7,754 nucleotides of DNA from Actinomycetota bacterium (lineage in GTDB: Bacteria > Actinomycetota > Thermoleophilia > UBA2241), in the NCBI GenBank assembly GCA_012719015.1, contig JAAYBE010000176.1, positions 1 through 7,754 of the forward strand, given 5' to 3'. The notes under the pieces are model-generated. The model saw nothing but the letters and a program-made list of their open reading frames with translations, had not been told where the DNA came from and did no database searches. Made by a program: the position numbers and the translations under genes. Positions 4,753-7,754 of the stretch are shown piece after piece (within the stretch, counting starts at the first letter, position 1; each line of letters opens with the position of its first letter).

Positions 4753-6273
4753 ATGAGTGCACCAGCCGCAGCGGCGGACAACTTGGAGACGACCGCGCCC
4801 GGAGGCGCTGCGGGCGGCGTCCGCGCAGCGCGCATCGGACCGGCCCTCGGGATGCGCAGCCTGCGGACGAGGATGCTGGCCGCCTTCGTGGGCCTGCTGG
4901 CCGTCGCCACCCTCGGGTCGGTCCTCATCGCCCGGCAGGTGCTCGAGTCGCGTCTCGCGGAGCAGGGCTCCGCGGAGCTCCACCGGGAGGTCGACAAGCT
5001 CCGCAAGACGGCCGCCGGCGTGGACCCCGCGACGGGGCGGCCCTTCGGCGACGACGTCCGTCGCCTCTTCGAAGTGCACTTCGCCGCCAACACCTGGGCG
5101 GACGGCCAGGCCGCCCTCAGCTTCGTCGGCGGCGAGCCCTTCTTGCGCAGCCCGACCTACGACCCCGTCTATCGCCTCGACCGCGACGCCGCTCTGCTGG
5201 CCCGGTGGCAGGAAGTACCGGCGCCGCGGCAGGGCAGCGCGGAGACCCCCGCGGGTCGCGTCGACTACCTCGCCGTCCCGGTCAAACAGGGCGAGGAGGT
5301 CCTGGGCTCGTTCGTCGTGGCGCACTTCCGGGCCGCCGATCAGGGCGTGGTCCGTGACGCCAACACCGCCATCATCGCCGTGGGCCTCGCCGTCCTGCTC
5401 GTCGGCACGCTGTTGGCGTGGCGCATGGCCGACGGCGTCCTGCGACCCGTCGGAGCGGTCACGGCGGCGGCGCGCGGCATCTCGGAGAGCGACCTCACCC
5501 GCCGCATCGAGGTCGGCGGCCGCGACGAGATCGCCGCCATGGCGACGACGTTCAACGCCATGCTGGACCGTCTCGAACAGGCCTTCGCGAGCCAGCGCCG
5601 GTTCCTCGACGATGCCGGGCATGAGCTGCGCACCCCGATCACCATCGTCCGCGGTCACCTCGAGCTGCTCGAGGACGACCCGCGGGAGCGCGAGGAGACG
5701 CTGGCCCTCGTGCTCGACGAGATCGACCGCATGAGCCGCATGGTGGACGAGCTCATCCTGCTCGCCAAGGCCGGGCGCCCCGACTTCCTGCAGCGCGCCC
5801 CCGTCGACGTCGCCGCGCTGACCGACGAGCTCCTCGGCAAGGCCGCCGCGCTCGGCGAGCGCGAGTGGGTGCTCGACGGCCAGGGTCAGGGCGTCATCGT
5901 CGCCGACCGTCAGCGCCTCACCGAGGCGATGATGCAACTGGCGGAGAACGCCGCGGCACACACGCAGCAGGGACAGGAGATCGGCATCGGCTCGGCGCTC
6001 GGCGCCGGCGTGGCGCGCTTCTGGGTGCGCGACACCGGTGACGGTGTGGCGCCCGAGGACCAGGAGGCGATCTTCGAGCGCTTCGAGCGGCGCGGGCCAC
6101 GCAGCCCGGAGGGTGGGTTCGGCCTCGGCCTCTCCATCGTGCGCGCCATCGCCGAGGCCCACGGCGGCCGGGCCACCGTGGAGAGCGAGCTCGCACAAGG
6201 CGCGACCTTCTCCATCGAGGTGGCGCTCGACGACATGGAGCGTCCAGGGGGGTCCCCATGGCACGGGTACTGA
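4753..6273 (+). CDS. Two-component sensor histidine kinase (HAMP-HisKA-HATPase_c)
   Basis: The 506-residue protein has a 33-residue Ala/Gly-rich N-terminal stretch, TM1 (about 41-60), an extracytoplasmic sensor region (about 61-203), TM2 (about 204-223), HAMP (about 224-277), the dimerisation/phosphoacceptor helix with H290 in DDAGHELRTP, and an ATPase domain with N399 in LAENAAAHT, G1 box DTGDG (427-431), F box FERF (441-444) and G2 box GFGLGLSIV (455-463). All residues for autophosphorylation of H290 and transfer to the partner regulator are present. The sensor region of about 145 residues shows no family I can name; it is mixed in charge with a cluster at 132-153. The start is uncertain: ATG 4753 has only a weak GGGG upstream, and ATG at 4852 (residue 34, MRSLRTRM) would remove only the low-complexity extension and leave all domains intact. 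The 3' end overlaps the response-regulator gene by 16 bp. Confidence 0.93.
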   Translation: MSAPAAAADNLETTAPGGAAGGVRAARIGPALGMRSLRTRMLAAFVGLLAVATLGSVLIARQVLESRLAEQGSAELHREVDKLRKTAAGVDPATGRPFGDDVRRLFEVHFAANTWADGQAALSFVGGEPFLRSPTYDPVYRLDRDAALLARWQEVPAPRQGSAETPAGRVDYLAVPVKQGEEVLGSFVVAHFRAADQGVVRDANTAIIAVGLAVLLVGTLLAWRMADGVLRPVGAVTAAARGISESDLTRRIEVGGRDEIAAMATTFNAMLDRLEQAFASQRRFLDDAGHELRTPITIVRGHLELLEDDPREREETLALVLDEIDRMSRMVDELILLAKAGRPDFLQRAPVDVAALTDELLGKAAALGEREWVLDGQGQGVIVADRQRLTEAMMQLAENAAAHTQQGQEIGIGSALGAGVARFWVRDTGDGVAPEDQEAIFERFERRGPRSPEGGFGLGLSIVRAIAEAHGGRATVESELAQGATFSIEVALDDMERPGGSPWHGY

Positions 6274-6929
6274 TCGTCGAGGACGAGGCGCGCATCGCCT
6301 CCTTCCTCGTCAAGGGCCTGCGCTCGCACGGGTTCGCGAGCGAGGTCGCAGGCACGGCGGAGGAGGGCCTCGCGCGGGCGCTCGGCGGCGACTTCGCCAT
6401 CGTGATCCTGGACATCGGGCTGCCGGACCGCGACGGCTTCTGGCTGCTCTCCGAGCTGCGCCGCCACGACCAGGCCCTCCCCGTGGTCATCCTCACGGCG
6501 CGCGGCACGGTCGCCGACACCGTGGCCGGCTTCGAGGGCGGCGCCAACGACTACATGACCAAGCCCTTCAAGTTCGAGGAGTTGCTGGCCCGGATCCGCG
6601 CCCGCCTCCACGACAGCCGGCGGGCGTCGAAGGAGCCGCTGCTGGAGGTCGCCGGCACGACGCTCGACCTGCGGTCGCGGTCCGTGACGGTCGGGGGGCG
6701 CGAGGTCGAGCTCAGCGCCCGCGAGTTCGCCCTCGCGGAGCTGTTCTTCCGCCATCCCGGCCACGTCCTGAGCCGTGCGCAGATCCTCAACGACGTGTGG
6801 GGTTACGATTTCGACCCGGGCTCCAACGTGGTCGACGTCTACGTGGGGTACCTGCGCAAGAAGCTCGGCGCCGGAGCGATCACCGCCGTGCGCCGCATGG
6901 GCTACCGCCTCGAGAAGAGCGGCTGGTGA
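6258..6929 (+). CDS. OmpR/PhoB-family response regulator
   Basis: The 223-residue protein has an N-terminal receiver domain (1-115) with acidic pocket E8-D9-E10, phosphoacceptor D52 in VILDIGLPDRDG, T80 in ILTAR and K102 in MTKPF. A linker leads to a C-terminal winged helix (about 128-219) containing LSAREFALAELF (151-162), SRAQILNDVWG (171-181), the recognition-helix region (about 188-201, ending YLRKKL) and the wing (AITAVRRMGYRLE). Phosphorylation at D52 by the overlapping sensor kinase should promote head-to-tail dimerisation on direct-repeat DNA, which is the architecture of the 11-bp phased operators at 3485-3528, 4168-4266 and 7524-7567. It is therefore the best candidate for their activator, including of its own operon. 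The start ATG lies inside the kinase gene with a GGGGGG run six bases upstream, so the two are translationally coupled. The gene ends before a strong hairpin. Confidence 0.95.
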   Translation: MARVLIVEDEARIASFLVKGLRSHGFASEVAGTAEEGLARALGGDFAIVILDIGLPDRDGFWLLSELRRHDQALPVVILTARGTVADTVAGFEGGANDYMTKPFKFEELLARIRARLHDSRRASKEPLLEVAGTTLDLRSRSVTVGGREVELSAREFALAELFFRHPGHVLSRAQILNDVWGYDFDPGSNVVDVYVGYLRKKLGAGAITAVRRMGYRLEKSGW

Positions 6930-6932
6930 CGA

Positions 6933-6980
6933 GATGGGAGGAGGGCGAGGCCCCGTGCGGGACCTCGCCCTCCTCTCGTC
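6933..6980. terminator. Strong bidirectional hairpin terminator between convergent genes
   Basis: GAGGAGGGCGAGG (6938-6950) and CCTCGCCCTCCTC (6963-6975) form a perfect 13-bp stem. It can be extended outward by about five pairs, two of them G-U, to 6933/6980. The 12-nt loop can itself pair CCC with GGG. The hairpin begins 4 nt after the response-regulator stop and faces the 3' end of the 7008-7475 gene, so it can end both transcripts. No U-tract is present. Confidence 0.75.
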
Positions 6981-7007
6981 CCGGTCGCGTCCGGACCGGC
7001 CGGGTCG

Positions 7008-7475
7008 TCAGTGTCTCTGCTGCAGCCGGAAGCCGTAGCGCGCGTCGTCGGCGATGGCGCGCAGCTTGTAGCGGTGACCGCCCTTCGGCAACTTGATCGT
7101 GACCGTCCGCCACTTCTTGAGGCCGGTCGGGCGGTAGAAGGGGCCTAAGATCTTGACGACCTTGCCGGTGTCGGCGCGGACCAGCCTGAACTTGACCCAG
7201 TCGTACTCCCACTCCCGGTCGTCGGCGTCCCAATACCGCGCCGTCCAGTACCGAAGGCGGGTCGCGCGATCGCGCCACAGCTTGGCCTTGGTCGGCCCGT
7301 AGGTCCTGCTGTGATGGTCGCCGCCGGCCGCGCCCGAGAGCTTGGTACGCCAAGCCGCCGCCTCGGCCGGCGCCGGGGCGATCGCGCTCAGCAGCACCAT
7401 GGTGGCGACGAGCAGGGCCACCAGCGTGGCGATCGCCGGCAGACGGTATCCCGCGCTGCTCCGTGTGTCCGTCAT
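7008..7475 (-). CDS. Secreted protein of unknown function, basic/aromatic (candidate regulon effector)
   Basis: The 155-residue precursor has a typical Sec signal peptide: R5 and R11 in the n-region, a hydrophobic core (about 12-33) and the cleavage region APAEAAA-WR, giving a mature protein of about 115 residues. The mature part has many W/Y residues (W42, W67, Y76, W77, Y81, W82, W89, W93) and alternating hydrophobic patterns suggesting a beta-rich domain (VKFRLVRADTGKVVKIL, WRTVTIKL, YKLRAIA). It is basic and has no Cys, no membrane anchor and no catalytic motif that I recognise. The ATG at 7475-7473 has GAGGAGG four bases upstream. It has a private promoter with operator C, placing it in the putative regulon with the two acidic proteins. 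Its net basic character contrasts with theirs and might allow interaction outside the cell, which is speculation. Confidence 0.75.
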   Translation of the reverse strand: MTDTRSSAGYRLPAIATLVALLVATMVLLSAIAPAPAEAAAWRTKLSGAAGGDHHSRTYGPTKAKLWRDRATRLRYWTARYWDADDREWEYDWVKFRLVRADTGKVVKILGPFYRPTGLKKWRTVTIKLPKGGHRYKLRAIADDARYGFRLQQRH

Positions 7476-7512
7476 GCATCCTCCTCGGGTCCGTGGCCTG
7501 AGTCCGCTCCCA

Positions 7513-7567
7513 AAGATAGCGGACGCGGATGGCCCGATGGTGAGGCGGGCATGAGAGCCCTCTCATC
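7513..7567 (-). promoter_or_regulatory. Operator C and promoter of the secreted-protein gene
   Basis: On the minus strand the blocks are GATGAGAGGGC (7567-7557), TCTCATGCCCG (7556-7546), CCTCACCATCG (7545-7535) and GGCCATCCGCG (7534-7524). Five bases later comes the -10 TATCTT (7518-7513), the same spacing as in operator A. Blocks 1-2 contain the perfect palindrome ATGAGAG-CC-CTCTCAT. There is no -35 hexamer. Transcription near 7506 would leave about a 30-nt leader with GAGGAGG before the ATG. Confidence 0.7.
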
Positions 7568-7632
7568 CCCAGCGGGGCCCGGAAGGGCCCGGGAGGGCCG
7601 GAGAGAGCCTGGGCCGGCCGCCGGCGCCGTAC

Positions 7633-7674
7633 GCGGCTGGGGCCGGGGCGCTCTCCCGCCCCGGCCCCAGCCGC
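7633..7674 (-). terminator. Very strong 18-bp hairpin terminator of the leftward gene at the right edge
   Basis: An 18-bp perfect inverted repeat (7633-7650 with 7657-7674) encloses the 6-nt loop CTCTCC. It lies 46 nt past the stop codon of the leftward gene at 7721, and 65 bp upstream of operator C. It should insulate the secreted-protein promoter from upstream transcription. No U-tract follows on either strand, as is common for high-GC actinobacterial terminators. Confidence 0.75.
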
Positions 7675-7720
7675 TTGGCTCGCGTAAGGCCCGCTCAGCC
7701 GGGCCGTGACTCAGCGTGCG

Positions 7721-7754
7721 TTACTTGCTCTTGCCGATCCGGAACATCTTGGTG
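7721..7754 (-). CDS. C-terminal end of an unidentified leftward gene
   Basis: On the minus strand the frame entering from the right edge reads TKMFRIGKSK and stops with TAA at 7723-7721. Only about ten residues are visible, so no family can be assigned. It is called as coding because the stop is followed at a sensible distance by the strong hairpin at 7633-7674, and because TAA with a basic tail is a plausible protein end. An alternative is that this is an intergenic chance frame. Confidence 0.45.
   Translation of the reverse strand, partial: TKMFRIGKSK

Noticed and set aside
4258..6264. Open frame of 668 codons on the minus strand
   Set aside because: It lies opposite the sensor-kinase and acidic-protein genes. 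Its product is a Glu/Gly/His/Arg-rich mixture without domains, the usual shadow in high-GC DNA, while the plus-strand frame has all histidine-kinase motifs.
6038..7096. Plus-strand 352-codon frame across the kinase/regulator junction
   Set aside because: It is an Arg/Pro-rich out-of-frame reading of the regulator gene, and it runs through the terminator hairpin.
1..7754. Mobile elements, tRNA or rRNA genes, CRISPR arrays
   Set aside because: No transposase or integrase frame, no tRNA-like cloverleaf, no regularly spaced identical repeats with spacers; the only phased repeats are the short 11-bp operator blocks.

Overview
The window is very GC-rich, with G or C dominating third codon positions. 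It has compact operons, strong purine Shine-Dalgarno sites, a PknB-type Ser/Thr kinase and G/C-rich hairpin terminators without U-tracts. This fits a high-GC actinobacterium (Actinomycetota); nothing seen allows a genus to be named.

Layout. At the left edge is the C-terminus of an MBL-fold metallo-hydrolase (1-192, +). It converges on an EamA/DMT-type transporter (214-1248, -), which has its own extended -10 promoter and a 17-codon upstream ORF that overlaps its start by ATGA. Next comes a leftward operon: a membrane-anchored Asp/Ser-rich protein (2962-3411), a soluble Ser/Thr kinase (2050-2955) and a four-TM membrane protein (1523-1960). A NimA-like pyridoxamine-phosphate-oxidase-family gene (3585-4064, -) has its own sigma70-like promoter. 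A rightward operon then starts with a second small exported acidic protein ending in poly-Asp (4327-4662), followed by a two-component sensor kinase (4753-6273) and an OmpR/PhoB-type response regulator (6258-6929). It ends in a strong hairpin, convergent with a secreted protein of unknown function (7008-7475, -). At the right edge are a very strong 18-bp hairpin terminator and the last codons of an unidentified leftward gene (7721-7754).

Main observation. Three separate promoters carry the same roughly 44-bp operator: the acidic-protein/Ser-Thr-kinase operon, the acidic-protein/two-component operon and the secreted-protein gene. It is built of 11-bp phased blocks (GATGAG-N5, TCTCAT-N5, then C/T-TCA-rich blocks). 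Its last block lies 5 bp before the -10 position and it stands where a -35 would be. The two-component promoter has two copies exactly 66 bp (6 x 11) apart. This is the architecture expected for a PhoB/OmpR-family activator, and the response regulator encoded here is the obvious candidate.

The window therefore appears to hold a self-contained regulon. An autoregulated two-component system would induce two exported Asp-rich proteins, a cytosolic Ser/Thr kinase with variant motifs, a small four-TM protein and a secreted protein. An envelope, cation or cationic-peptide response is a reasonable guess from the acidic exported tails, but that is inference. The EamA transporter, the MBL enzyme and the NimA-like gene show no copy of the operator.
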